From the NCBI RefSeq assembly GCF_001659605.2, contig NC_035170.2, positions 26,826,020 through 26,890,019 of the forward strand: a stretch of DNA of 64,000 nt, in the 5' to 3' direction. Under the pieces are notes generated by a model. It ran no database searches. It saw only the letters and a list, made by a program, of their open reading frames with translations, and was not told the DNA's origin. The position numbers and the translations under genes are program-made. Shown here in pieces: positions 21,101 through 31,683 of this stretch; within the stretch, counting starts at the first letter, position 1; each line of letters starts with the position of its first letter. The stretch comes from Manihot esculenta. Taxonomy: Eukaryota > Streptophyta > Magnoliopsida > Malpighiales > Euphorbiaceae.

Positions 21101-23136
21101 CCCTGACATCCCCTCCTAAGCAACCTACGAGCCTGAAGAGCTGAAATTAGACCTCTAGGTGTACCCCTCTTGTCTCCTCTGAAGACGACCTCTGACCCAT
21201 CCTGACATCTGAACTTAACTACTTTGTCCCTGCAGTCCAAGGTAGCACCATGGGTAGATAGCCAATCCATCCCTAGAATGACGTCAAAGTCTGTCAAATC
21301 TAGAACCACAAGGTCGGCGGACAAGCATCTTCCCTCTATAAAAACTGGACTACACTGGCAGACTGACTCTGCAACTGACGGGTCACACTTGGGTCCACTG
21401 ACCCATAGGGGACACTCTAACCCAGAGACCATCAATCCTAACCTCTGAACGGCTCTCGGTGCAATAAAAGAGTGAGATGCACCCGGGTCCATTAATGCAT
21501 ACACATCAGAACACCCAATGATGAGATTACCTGACACCACGGTGTTGGATGTGTTAGCCTCCTGCTGTGTCATGGTGAAGATCCTGGCTGGAGCTGATGG
21601 ACCTTCACCTCTGAATCCTGCTGAGGAAGAAGCTGACCCTCTCCCTCTGCCTCTGCCACTGGCCTGTGTAGCAGCTAGAGCTACTGGCTGTGCCACACTT
21701 CCTGAAGCTGTCTGCTGTGTCTGTGCCGTAGGAACTGCTTTAGGGCATTGCCATGACATATGCCCCTCTTGCCCACATCTGTAGCAGGTCGTTGTCCCAT
21801 ACCGGCATAAACCCCTGTGTGGCCTACCACACTTCGCACAAGCTGCATTATCCGCCCCAGAACTAGAACCACTGCCAAACCCCAGACTAGACTTGACCTT
21901 GTTCCAGAACTTATTCTTCTTACCCTTGGGCTTACCCCATCTCTTACTGCCTGAAGCTGCTGCACTCAAGGTAGAGGGATCTAACCTTCCCCCTCCCGGA
22001 GTTTTAGAACCAGAAGCTTGTGCCACTGTCTGTTTGACTGTCCCCTGAACGATGGCACTAGCCTCCATTCTCCTAGCCATGTCTACTATGGCGTGAAAAC
22101 TCTCTCTATCTGCTGACTGTACCAAGGAGGAATACCTAGGATGGAGCTTCATGATATACCTCCTCGACTTCTTCTGGTCTGTGCTAAGGTCTTGCCCAGC
22201 AAAAGGCAGCAACTCCATAAACCTGTCAGTATACTCGTCTACACTCATGTCATCGGTTTGCCTCAACTGCTCGAATTCTATCATCTTCAATTCCCTTGAA
22301 CTATCAGGGAAAGCCCATCCTGCAAATTCATTAGCGAACTCCTCCCACGATAGGCTATCCACCCTCGGCTTCACATAGTTTTTGAACCACTCACGGGCCT
22401 TTTTGCATTTCAAGGTGAAACCAGCCATCTGAATGGCTCTACTATCATCAGCTCCGATCTCCTCTGTGATCATCTTGACCTTCTCCAAATACACAAACGG
22501 GTCATCACCTGACTCAAACTGGGGAGCACCCAACTTCATGTAATCTGTCATTTTAGCCTTACTTCTCCCAGATGAGCTAGGCTGAGGTATCTGGGTATCT
22601 GGGCATGTAGGTGCTGGTGGTGGTGGAGGTACAGCATCCCCTGAGGTAGGGTTTGCTGGATTTGGATAGTATGGTGGAGGTGGGTACACCGGGTACTGTG
22701 GATATGGTGGGTAGTATGGTGGGTATGGCATCTGTGTGGGGTAGGGGTTAAAACTAGGGTAATCCGATGTACCTCCCATCGAATACCCGGGATTTTGGGT
22801 GTAGGGCGGATAGTGAGGTGGCTGAACAAATCCCGAGGCCTGAGTGCCTCCTTGGGATTCTCCCATACCCTCTTCTGACATACTGACGCCCAAACTGCCA
22901 TCCCTCCTTTGATCAACATCCATCTGATCCCCCATATCCTCTGACATACCTCCCTGCACTGTTCCTCTGACTGATCTGCTTCTTCCCAGATCTAAAGACC
23001 TTCTAGGGTCTCTCACTGCTCGGTCCCTGTTGGACCTACTCGACATTGCCCTAGGCAATGTTGAAGGACGGGCATCAATGCCCTCGTCCTGAGGTGGTAT
23101 TCCAGTCAATCGTGCAGATCGACGGGTTCCTCTCAT
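18145..23136 (-). pseudogene. gag-pol: Gag-Pol polyprotein of element D, one nonsense codon
   Basis: A single frame of 1663 codons plus stop runs from ATG at 23136 ([12 protein letters not shown]) to the stop at 18145. Approximate residues: Pro/Tyr-rich spacer 100-180, capsid core 200-340, zinc knuckle [14 protein letters not shown] about 455-470, aspartic protease DPGASHSF about 550, RT with [10 protein letters not shown] about 815 and FIDD about 885, RNase [11 protein letters not shown] about 1032, integrase zinc-binding CEICQRVK about 1288, catalytic D-D-E region about 1330-1450, GPF segment, and chromodomain about 1600-1663 ending [11 protein letters not shown]. The only visible lesion is TAA at 19879-19881 inside RNase H, where relatives have TAT (Tyr in HYLYGVK). 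The start is chosen from the conserved MRGTRRS N-terminus of E and K. Polyproteins of this kind are cut by their own protease to build particles, copy RNA into DNA and integrate it. Chromodomains of this clade are thought to guide integration to heterochromatin. Confidence 0.95.
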
Positions 23137-23373
23137 CCTGTTTTCTGAGAAACAGTAAACATCACATAAACATTAGCATTAAATGGTTCATGTCGGCAAG
23201 CATGAACCTCACAGCTACATTACACACATAGCATATCATCATGGCATATCATACAATCATAGCAAGACAGGACTCTACATCCTATCCTAGTGGACATGAT
23301 TTTTGCCTATTGTGCTTGACCTTCTATAACATCTATGAGCCCGACACTCTAGGTCCGACCATATGAACCTAGG

Positions 23374-23385
23374 GCTCTGATACCA
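23374..23385 (-). promoter_or_regulatory. Primer binding site of element D
   Basis: TGGTATCAGAGC on the minus strand, 3 nt after the 5' LTR, is complementary to the 3' end of initiator tRNA-Met. Confidence 0.92.
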
Positions 23386-23993
23386 CTCTATAACGCCCCG
23401 GAAATCCGGACCGCTACCGGCGCTAGGATTCAGGTCGGCTTAAGGCCGCCGGAACCCGTAGCAAGCCTACATACATCCTGTTCACCTGTTTAATCCCATA
23501 CATGATCATCAAACATACATAAGAATTAAAAACTTTTCTTTTCTTCATTTACCAAACTCAACCTGTGCATGCACTATATTCATCATATACATAAACATTA
23601 ATCCCTCTGTGGGATTTCATCAAAGCCTCAATGGGCAATATATATCCTGTGTTGAGTTGGTTCACATATACATCATAAAATAAGATCATGTACATACCAA
23701 GGGATTAACATATACTATGGTCAAGCACAACTCTATCCTCAATAACATAATTACATTCTTATCATTTGTCATGTCCACAAACTCTAGCTATTACATACAT
23801 ATGACTTTTCTCTTCTTTTCTTCTCTATCAATCCCGTACCTGCAAACCTGGGGTTAGGGGAGAGGGGTGAGCTAAAAGCCCAGTGAGCAGAAACTGAAAA
23901 CATTATATTAAAGTTCATGCTTTCATGAAATGCATCATATCACAGACAATCCACATCAAGGGTGAACCTGTCACCAATTAGTCCCAACATAGT

Positions 23994-24222
23994 CTCGTGC
24001 CAGGCCGTAGCATGGGGTCCTGGTCTTCCTGTCATAACATATATAAAGCCTCGTGCCAGGCCGTAGCATGGGGTCCTGGTCTTCCTGTCATAGCATATAT
24101 AAAGCCTCGTGCCAGGCCGTAGCATGGGGTCCTGGTCTTCCTGTCATACATACATAAAGTCTCGTGCCAGGCCGTAGCATGGGGTCCTGGTCTTCCTGTC
24201 ATAACATACATAAAGTCTCGTG
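23994..24222 (-). repeat. 56-bp tandem repeat in 5' LTR of D
   Basis: Four units identical to those at 16374-16602. It lies inside the candidate intron 24386-23840. Confidence 0.92.
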
Positions 24223-25289
24223 GACTAATTGGATCATACAGCATTCACCCACAACCACAAAATAAAATGCAATGCGACATATTCGTGTACTAATGCAATC
24301 AGCCTATTACATATCATCATGATGCGTGAAGCATGCCCAAACCATTCAGTTATTTGATTTAAAACATTAAGCTTGTTTCCACTCACCTCTGGCTAGCTCT
24401 GTCCAGACACTGAAGCAGCTCACTCACTGCTGGGGTCCTCGGTTCCTCGGGTCCGAACCTACACAGGTGGACTCCAATGAGGGACCAAACATATATAAAC
24501 ACAACTCTAATACATCCCCCAAAAACCCCCTAAAACATCATGAAAACATCACAGAAAATATGCATGAAACGGCTGAACAGGGCACCTTCGGCGGCACCTT
24601 CGGCGGCCGAAAGTCCTGGACAGAGACGAAACTCAGCTAGGTTCGGCGGCACCTTCGGCGGCCGAAAGTGCCAGACAGAGACGAAAGTCTCTTTTCGGGG
24701 GCACCTTCGGCAGCCGAAAGCTGCCTTCACAAGAGGGGTTCGGCGGCCGAAACTCCCTTCGGCTGCCGAACCTGGTTTCTGCCAAACGGCAGAAACTTGG
24801 TTCAAATGAACCTCCTGCCTCCCAAAACCATAGATCATGCATATTTCTCAACCAAAACACGCATACAAGTTCCTAGGGGTCTCAAACATGCATATACCCC
24901 ATCTACAACACTTCATTCACACACAAACAAGCTACATTGCTCAAACTTCATCAAAACCCATAAACTCAACATATGTCCTAACATGCATTTCTACCCATAG
25001 ATCTTACTTAAAACTTGTTTAAAACATAAAAAGGGTTCAAGATCGACCCTTACCTCTTGAAGAAACGAGAGGAAAGCGATCCTAGCTTGGAGATGGAGAG
25101 ATTAAGCTCTTTGAACCTCCAAGCACTCAAAGCTTGCTCAAAGCTCACAAATCTTCAAAACAAGGTTATAAACTTGTTAAAACCATGAAAGATCTAGAGG
25201 AAACACTCAAGATCGAGGGAGGAACGGTGGAGACTCACCTTGGCCGACAATGGGAGAGAAAAAGCTCGCCCGTGCGGACCAAGGGGACC

Positions 25290-25297
25290 CTTTTATA
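25290..25297 (-). promoter_or_regulatory. LTR TATA box (D, 5' LTR)
   Basis: TATAAAAG on the minus strand, the candidate promoter of the youngest element. It is flanked upstream by GCC-type motifs (25310-25485). Confidence 0.78.
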
Positions 25298-25653
25298 GTG
25301 GCTGGCCAGGCCACGTTCGGGGGCCGAATGTGCCTCCGCATCCATGCAATGTTCGGCGGCCGAACATAAGGTTCGGCGGCCGAACCTGCACTTCCCTCAC
25401 TTAGACTTTCGGGGGCCTAACGTGCCTCCCAAAGTCCATGCATGTTCGGCGGCCGAAAGTGAGTTTCGGCGGCCGAACCTGAGTTTTTCCTTAAAGAATT
25501 TTCATGCAAAAATTTATTTAAAATCATACTTAAAACATTAAAATACATGAAAATATTTTATAAAAACATGCTTTTACCCTTCTAGAGGTTTCCGACACCC
25601 AAATTCCACCGGACGGTAGGAATTCCGATACCGGAGTCTAGCCGGGTATTACA

Positions 25654-25914
25654 CACAACCTTCGGCGGCCGAACTTTGAGTTTCGGAGGCCGAACCTTGG
25701 GTACTTTCGGCGGCCGAACATTACCTTCAGGGGCCGAAAGTAGCAAAAGCTTCCTTAGTCTTTTCTCTTTAAAACTCAACTCTTTTCTAAATCAAACCCT
25801 TAAAACATGTAAAAACATTTTAGAAAACCTTCACTCTACCCTTCAGGTAAACTCCAACATCCGGATTCCACCGAATGGTAGGAATTCCGATGCCTGAACT
25901 AGCCGGGTATTACA
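25654..25914 (-). repeat. 3' LTR of element F, part right of D
   Basis: It begins with the duplicated CACAAC (25654-25659), then four GCC-type motifs (25662-25738), and ends in GCCGGGTATTACA at 25914. This is the LTR start on the minus strand. Confidence 0.85.
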
Positions 25915-25951
25915 ATCTTCCCCCCTTTAAAAACATTCGTCCTCGAATGTT
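25915..25951 (-). promoter_or_regulatory. Terminal hairpin and PPT of element F
   Basis: On the minus strand AACATTCG and CGAATGTT pair around a 4-nt loop (25932-25951), then a purine run AAAGGGGGGAAGAT reaches the LTR. The stem is kept although the rest of the element is decayed. Confidence 0.8.
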
Positions 25952-27429
25952 AAAAACAAACAAAGAAGCAATTAAGACCTCAACCTACTCTTGAACTCCA
26001 CAGCTTCCGCTGCGCACTCTGATCCCTACTCTTTTTCTCTTCATCCTTTCTCAACTGATCTCTTTTCTAATAATTTTTTTTTTAACTTTCAACAAGTAGT
26101 ACCCAAATTTCTGATCACACTAAAACCACAACCAGCTTCGACTAGAACAGCTAGTAGATCATCAATCCTAACTAGGAATACCTGGTAACTATAATAGTGA
26201 CCTTGGTAACTGCTCATAGTCACAGCAAAATCTCAAGGATTCATCCTGCGTTTCCCACACCAACTCTGGAATACTCCAGGGTGAGGTACTAGGTCGGATA
26301 AAACCCTTAACTACCAAACCTCTTTCACTACTCTTAACTCTCTCTCTCTCTCTCTCTCTCTGCAGGTGCCATCCTGTAGGGGAAGGAAAGAAATGGTTCC
26401 GCGTCCAGATACCATTCTCGTTCCAAACTCTAACTCCCTGATAGACGGTAAACCTGACAGCTCGCCTGGAACACATCTAGTATTCGCTAGCAACGGGCAC
26501 TGAGGCTGATTCCCTGTCCTGACTAACTCGCTCACAAGAGCTAAAACCCTCTGATAACCTTTCCTGAGTAGCTATGAGCCTGCTGGGCTGACATCAAACT
26601 TTTAGGCATCCCTACTCTGTCCTTTCCAAGGACTACCTCCGATCCATCCTTAGCTCTGAACTCTCCTACCTTGTCTCTGTAGACACAGGTAGTACTATGA
26701 GTAGCTAGCCAATCCACCCTAGAATGACATCACACAGTCAAATCTAGAACCATAAGGTCAGCTGGATCGCATCTACTCACCACAAACTCTGAACTGAACT
26801 GACTGACTCTGCCTCAGATGGATCACACTCAGGTCCACTGACCCAAGGAAAACACTCTAGGCCCAGAAGTCATCAAACCCATCCTATCAACGGCTCACAA
26901 ACAATAAGGAAAGAGAAACACTAGGGTCCAAAACAAATAGCATACACATCCGAACACTTCCATGTGAACGTACCTGACGTCACCGTGTTTAATGTGTTAG
27001 CCTCCTACTAAGTCAGGGTGAAGATCCAAGCTAAAGCTAATGGAACTTCCCTCGGGAACCCTCTAAAGAAAAGACCAACTCTTTTCTCTGCCTCAACTAC
27101 CACCTAATCCCAGACTAACTCTAATCTCTTTCTGAACTCATTCTTACTTCTTCTTTTCCTCTTACTCTGATCTATCTTATTCTTCTGCTTTATCTCACTT
27201 ACTTTACTCTTTCTCTGACTTATTCTGTTCTCTGATTTACTTTCTCTTCTTTCTCTATCTTACTATGCCTGGAGTTATGAAAACCTGAGACCCTAACATC
27301 TCATAACAATTCTTTCTCTAACTCTTCTTTGGTTCACTAACCTTTAGCTACTAATTCTTCTCTGAATCTTTATCTCTTTATCTTTTACTTTTGCCATAAA
27401 ACTGACATCCTACTAGGGTCCACAAAATA
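25952..27429 (-). pseudogene. Decayed pol of element F
   Basis: No intact frame. Short matches to protease (about 26660-27010), the RT start ([10 protein letters not shown] equivalent, about 26270-26310) and the same non-coding piece seen in A and H (GCTGCGCACTCTGATCC near 26009). A pyrimidine-rich stretch (27110-27400) has no counterpart in the autonomous elements. Confidence 0.6.
26337..26361 (+). repeat. (TC)n microsatellite
   Basis: About 12 TC dinucleotides within the pol remnant of F. Confidence 0.95.
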
Positions 27430-28026
27430 AAACATACACATCAGAACACTCAAAAGTGAGCATACCTGGCACCACTGTGTCTGATGTGGCTGCCTCCTGC
27501 TGAACAGCTCTACCTGGAAATGTCCGATGGGACTGAGTCATCCAGGGCGCAGTAGGACACTCACGTATCATGTGCCCCTCCTGACCTCACCTGAAACAGG
27601 CTGTTGTTCCTGCAAGACAGACTCCCCTATGCGGCCGTCCACACCTTAAACATTTTGGTTTACCTATACCAGAACTCGGACCAGCACCACTATCCAAACT
27701 AGGTTTTACCCTATTCCAGAACTCTCTCTGCTTTGACCCTTTAAGGCCTCTAACTTTTTTCTTTCTAGCTCTCCCCCACTTCACTCCTTTCCAAGTAGCT
27801 GTACTCCAAGTGGAAGGATCATTTTCTCCTACACCTGACATTTTAGTATCCTTGGTCTGGACATCTTCTTCATCCATATTCACTTGTAAACCTACATCCC
27901 TTCTTTGCACAAAACTTCTATCTCTCTCCTGTCTCCTGACACTCTCTCTAGATTCATTCATTCTTTATTTTCATCATAAGACCTCTCAGATGGATCCAAT
28001 TCCACAGATCGACTAGCTTCACTCAT
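27430..28026 (-). pseudogene. gag: Gag remnant of element F lacking the capsid core
   Basis: A start ATG at 28026 (MSEASRS) lies 8-9 nt after an acceptor-like CAG. A frame change occurs before 27961. The frame 27961-27587 reads N-terminal gag directly into the basic linker (KQREFWNRVKPSLDSG) and the first Cys/His cluster CLRCGRPHRGVC, then stops at the zinc knuckle (CFR followed by TGA). The about 250-residue capsid core present in other copies is absent. Confidence 0.75.
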
Positions 28027-28323
28027 CTTAGTTCTCTGAAGAACAACACACAAAGAAACAAACATTAGCACACATATAGTTCATATGAAAACACATGAAC
28101 TTACAACATATACATACATACATAGCATAACATTAATGCACATGCATATATTCATGGCATTTCACATCATCATGCAAAACAAAACTCAACATCCTATCCT
28201 AGTGGACATGATTTTACTTATTGTGCTTGCCTTTCTATGACCTCTAAACCAACCTCTTTCCGATGTGGGATCTCTCCAATCCTTGAACAAACATGTTCAC
28301 ACACCGTACTCTTGAGGCCCTAT

Positions 28324-28335
28324 GCTCTGATACCA
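28324..28335 (-). promoter_or_regulatory. Primer binding site of element F
   Basis: TGGTATCAGAGC on the minus strand, 3 nt from the LTR edge at 28339. Confidence 0.88.
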
Positions 28336-28338
28336 ATC

Positions 28339-28968
28339 TGTAACACCCCGGAAACCGATACCCCTCTGTAACGGCCCGAGCTGTTATGGCGCTAGCATCC
28401 AGGTCGGCTTAAGGCCGCCAGAACCCGTAGCAAGCCTAACCTGTACTCAATGTATATAACAAAATCCCATACATGATCCGACATAAACAGACAACTAGAA
28501 ACTTTTCTTTAAAAAAAACTACCAGACTTAACCTTAAAAACACTCATATATACCAATCTGAAATAGCCCCAGGGGCTTACACCAGTAACTCTGTCCGTAT
28601 TAGGGTCACGGGAATCAAACCCTCTCTTCCCTTACGGTCTGATCTTGGGTCAAGGGAATCAAACCCTTTCTTCCCTCACAGTTATATTTCACTGGAGTTT
28701 TCGAAACACAACATCTATTAAGCCTGGTTTGACTCATTTCTCATCAAGAAACGTAAAACAGGATACATGCATATACAAGGGATTAAGCATACTCTAGGCA
28801 AAGCACATACTAAACCATATATACACTATCTTACTAACTATTACATGCCTTTACATCTGTCTCTTTAATTTACATCATGTCCATACTATTCTATTACACA
28901 AGCAATACTGGAGCCAACACTCTGCTGCTTCTGACTTCCCCAGCTAACTCTGAACCTGCAAAACTGGG
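28339..28968 (-). repeat. 5' LTR of element F, 3' part only
   Basis: It starts TGTAACACCCCGG on the plus strand. A second TGTAACGGCCCGAG occurs about 28 bp in (28368), suggesting a small rearrangement at the terminus. It keeps family blocks (GGTCGGCTTAAGGCCGCC, CCCATACATGATC) and a two-unit repeat GGAATCAAACCCT (about 28611 and 28658). It stops at about 28968, just before the palindrome. Confidence 0.78.
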
Positions 28969-28976
28969 ATTCGCAC

Positions 28977-29530
28977 GGCACTGTTACCGCTCACGGCCTA
29001 GGGCTATCCCTCGCCTGGCCCTCTCGCCACCTCGGGCTTTCCACTGGCGTCGTGAGCAGCTCTTAACATCCCCTCACCCTTACGGGATCCGGGCAGGATT
29101 TGTCCCCTTGGGTCAAGGGATTGGAACCCTTTCTTCCCAAGTGGATTTGGCCCAATTTCCCCCTCTTGGAAATTAGGTCGCCTCCCCCACTGCTCGAACC
29201 CTTGACCTCCCACTTTAAGGGAATAGTCTGGTGAGAGTGAGTACCAATTCTTCCATGGAAGAATTGGTACTCACTCTCACCAGACTATTCCCTTAAAGTG
29301 GGAGGTCAAGGGTTCGAGCAGTGGGGGAGGCGACCTAATTCCCAGAGGAAGGAATTGGGCCAAAACCCTTGGGCCAGGGTGGGCTGTAATGGCTCCCCCG
29401 AGGGACAAATCCTGCTTGGAACCCGTGAGGGTGAAGGGATGTTAAGAGCTGCTCACGACGCCAGTGGAAAGCCCGAGGTGGCAAGAGGCCAGGCGAGGGA
29501 TAGCCCTGGGCCGTGAGTGGTAACAGTGCC
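28977..29530. repeat. Long palindrome (foldback) with about 277-bp arms
   Basis: The left arm (28977-29255) and right arm (29256-29530) are inverted copies meeting at TTCCA/TGGAA. Similarity is high except for a block in the middle of the arms (about 29098-29150 against its partner). Each arm contains GGTTCGAGCAGT preceded by GGGAGGTCAAG, which resembles a pol III B box as in tRNA-derived SINEs. After the right arm the sequence reads on to GGGCTGTTACA (29554), an LTR-like terminus that the left side lacks. Confidence 0.88.
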
Positions 29531-29554
29531 GGGGATCACGTCCGGGCTGTTACA

Positions 29555-29716
29555 GTATTAGTTTAGGGTCTTACTCCCTAGTAGTTTAGACCCCATATTC
29601 TCATAACATTATCATGTGGCCTAGGCTTTTTTTCACCTCGTCATGTAACCTGGACTTTTTTTTACATCGTGAAAAGCAGAGGATTGCTTTGAGTCACTTA
29701 TTTGAGTGATACCTAG
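29555..29716. other. Spacer between palindrome and element G
   Basis: 162 bp with a short internal duplication (two T-runs after AGGC and TGGAC). No coding signal seen. Confidence 0.5.
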
Positions 29717-30210
29717 TGATGACCGCTGGATTTTTTCACCCCGGTCCAGGGCCCTGACTACAGCCCAAAGCCCATAAAGTAAAGGCCCACACACCTGATA
29801 CACAAAACAAGCCTGGCTCACTCAACCTTCAAGGCCGGGCTCGACCAAGTTCCCTCACTCAGACTGGCCCAGTCCATGCAAAGCCGGCCCCATCCTCTCG
29901 GGCCCACTATCCGGCCCACGTCTCCATCCAGCCTATGATCCAGAGTGATACTCAGACAGCCTGGCAGATCCGCTCGAACGTACGCACGAGGAGAATCAGA
30001 GGCCGTTACGCACAGAGCAGGCGCCTGATACCCTCGTACCCCCGAATCTGTATGGCAGAGACGCGTGGCCCAATCATGGAGAGGCCTTTACACGTCACCA
30101 ACAAGCAAGGCGAAATGGATAAAAGGGGAGCTTCCTCCCAGAAAGTTTAAGCATTATCTTTCAATACAAAAACCCTTGTAAAACCCTAATCTATTGGATC
30201 TCAGATCATC
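29717..30210 (+). repeat. 5' LTR of element G (about 494 bp)
   Basis: It begins TGATGACCGCTGG and ends GATCATCA just before the PBS, with TG/CA termini. It contains a TATA-like ATAAAAG (30119-30125). It is much shorter than the chromovirus LTRs. No second copy is in view to confirm the edges. Confidence 0.7.
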
Positions 30211-30213
30211 AAT

Positions 30214-30230
30214 TGGCGCCATCTGTGGGA
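30214..30230 (+). promoter_or_regulatory. Primer binding site of element G
   Basis: TGGCGCCATCTGTGGGA lies 3 nt after the LTR. The TGGCGCC type differs from the initiator-Met site of the chromoviruses and is of the kind common in Tat-lineage elements. I do not assign the tRNA. Confidence 0.75.
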
Positions 30231-30289
30231 AACGAAGGAGATCTTTTCATCACCGGAGTTTTCACTTTCAAAACCCACTGAGATCCACG

Positions 30290-31683
30290 ATGGCAAACCA
30301 CCAAGAAAATAACCTTAACGTCCCAACTAACCTGAGCTCTGCCCAAGAAGGGCAGCAGTTCTCCTTTTCTTGCCCTACAACGTTGAATAACCAAACGCCT
30401 GTTCCTCTTACTCCCTCGCCAAGCTTGGCAGGGAATACTCCCATTGTGACCTGTCTAACCAGGACATTCAAACTATGGCTCTCCAGCTACAAACCACCGC
30501 CCACTGGTTGGGGCAGATAATGCAGCAGAGGGGGCTTAGCACCCCAGTAAATGCACTCCCAATGGTAGAAGAACCCAGAACCAATGAGCCCCGACCTACC
30601 TCCGACCGCCTCCAAACTAGCAGCCGCGATACCAGGGAAAGAAGAAGAAGAACAGGGGAAGAGGAAGAACCAGAGGCCCGAATCCATGGGAGGAGGGCGA
30701 GAGAGATGATAGAAAATGAGGAGGCGGATAACTATTCTGCCGAAACAACCGGAGAAATGGGAGTTGAGACAGAGGAGGAGGAAAGCAGCTCGAAGAAAAA
30801 ATCCAGCCCAGAAGACGAGAAGATGAACCAAAAGCTGAAAAGGTTGAAAGAGCAGCTCTTAGCCGAGCTAGGTAAGAAAGACCAGAGCCAAACCTCCTTG
30901 CCTACTTCTTCCCCCTTTTCAAAGTTAGTGCAGCAGGAGACCGTTCCTAAGAAGTTTATGATGCCGCTGATGGTGGCCTATAACGGAGCTGGTAACCCGA
31001 GAGAGCACGTCATGAACTATAAGACCTTCATGGAGTTGCAAACTCTGTCAGATGCCTTAATGTGTAAGGTGTTCCCAACAACGCTCTCGGGACCAGCGCG
31101 GGCGTGGTTCAACAGCCTGGAGGCCGGAAGCATTAGAAGCTTTGGAGATCTTGCCACCCGTTTCATCAGCCGGTTCATGAGGAAGACGAGCTATCTGGAA
31201 ACAGTAAGACAAAAACCAGGTGAATCACTCAGAGAGTATGTCGCCCGTTTCAATACGGAGGCCCTGCAGATTCCCGAGCTCGATGAAGGAAGGGCGGTGG
31301 AGGCCATGCAAAAGGGAACAACCTCTGCCGAGTTCTTTGGCTCTTTAAGCAGGAAACCTCCGACCTCACTGTCCGAGTTGATGAAGAGGGCGGAGAAGTA
31401 TATAAGGCAGGATGATGCCTTAGTAACGAGTAGATTTACCAAAGGGATGGCAGGAAAAGAGAAAGCCCCGGAGGAGAGGAGGCCGGAGAGACACGAGAAG
31501 AAATATGGTAAGAGGCCCGAGCCATACAAGCAGGCCTGGGAGCGAAGGGATCAAAGACCTCCTCCTCCTCCTCGAGTTCTTGAACCAAGAGTGCTCCCTC
31601 CTTGGGTTCCCGAGAAGCCAACTCCTCTCAACGCCTCTAGAGCCGAAGTGCTCATGGCGGTCCAGGACAAGGATTTTCTCCAG
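30290..31683 (+). pseudogene. gag: Gag of element G, frameshifted and truncated
   Basis: It starts MANHQENN at 30290. A frame change between about 30430 and 30460 moves the reading to the frame of QTMALQLQTTAHWLGQIMQQ, which stays open to the junction. Visible features are an acidic, Lys/Glu-rich stretch (about 30640-30880), then the capsid region (MMPLMVAYNGAGNPREHVMN, LSGPARAWFNSLEAGSI, RFISRFMRKTSYLETVRQ) and a basic, proline-rich tail. The zinc knuckle and protease start expected downstream are missing because K-derived sequence begins at 31684. Confidence 0.85.

Larger units (their letters stand above)
15769..25653 (-). mobile_element. Element D: young, nearly intact full-length Tekay-type chromovirus
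   Basis: The element is 9885 bp. Minus-strand order: 5' LTR (25653-23389), PBS (23385-23374), gag-pol (23136-18145), hairpin and PPT (18070-18034) and 3' LTR (18033-15769). Both LTRs are 2265 bp. Line-by-line comparison at the constant offset of 7620 shows only one difference, at the terminal dinucleotide (15770 versus 23390). Flanks carry the same hexamer CACAAC. D lies in the 3' LTR of F. Confidence 0.95.
23389..25653 (-). repeat. 5' LTR of element D (2265 bp)
   Basis: It appears identical to the 3' LTR except that its inner terminus is TA instead of CA. Splice-like sites on the minus strand are GT 25238 / AG 25153, GT 25053 / AG 24459 and GT 24386 / AG 23840. A further acceptor-like CAG lies at 23147-23145, just before the gag ATG. 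Confidence 0.95.
15340..28968 (-). mobile_element. Element F: degenerate gag-only chromovirus, split by element D
   Basis: Reading on the minus strand: truncated 5' LTR (28968-28339), PBS (28335-28324), gag remnant (28026-27430), decayed pol (27430-25952), hairpin and PPT (25951-25915), and a 3' LTR (25914-25654 plus 15768 to about 15340) interrupted by D. Pol fragments resemble those in A and H, but F is older and more mutated. The left part of its 3' LTR appears cut at about 15340. Confidence 0.78.

Noticed and set aside
22548..22919. Frame on the same strand as D gag, His-rich
   Set aside because: Alternate-frame shadow of the Pro/Tyr-rich gag spacer; the same shadow occurs in E and K.
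26337..26361. (TC)n run as a polypyrimidine tract of an intron, since TGCAG follows
   Set aside because: It lies in decayed pol read on the opposite strand from element F and is not conserved in other copies; treated as a microsatellite.
28877..29176. 99-residue frame over the palindrome
   Set aside because: It spans the F LTR edge and the palindrome arm; no conserved motif, and the arm is repetitive non-coding DNA.
29004..29516. Possible tRNA gene from GGTTCGAGC in the palindrome
   Set aside because: No acceptor, D or anticodon stem could be drawn around it, so only a B-box-like motif is claimed.
30487..30831. Antisense frame opposite G gag
   Set aside because: Shadow of the acidic gag stretch on the other strand; no independent evidence.
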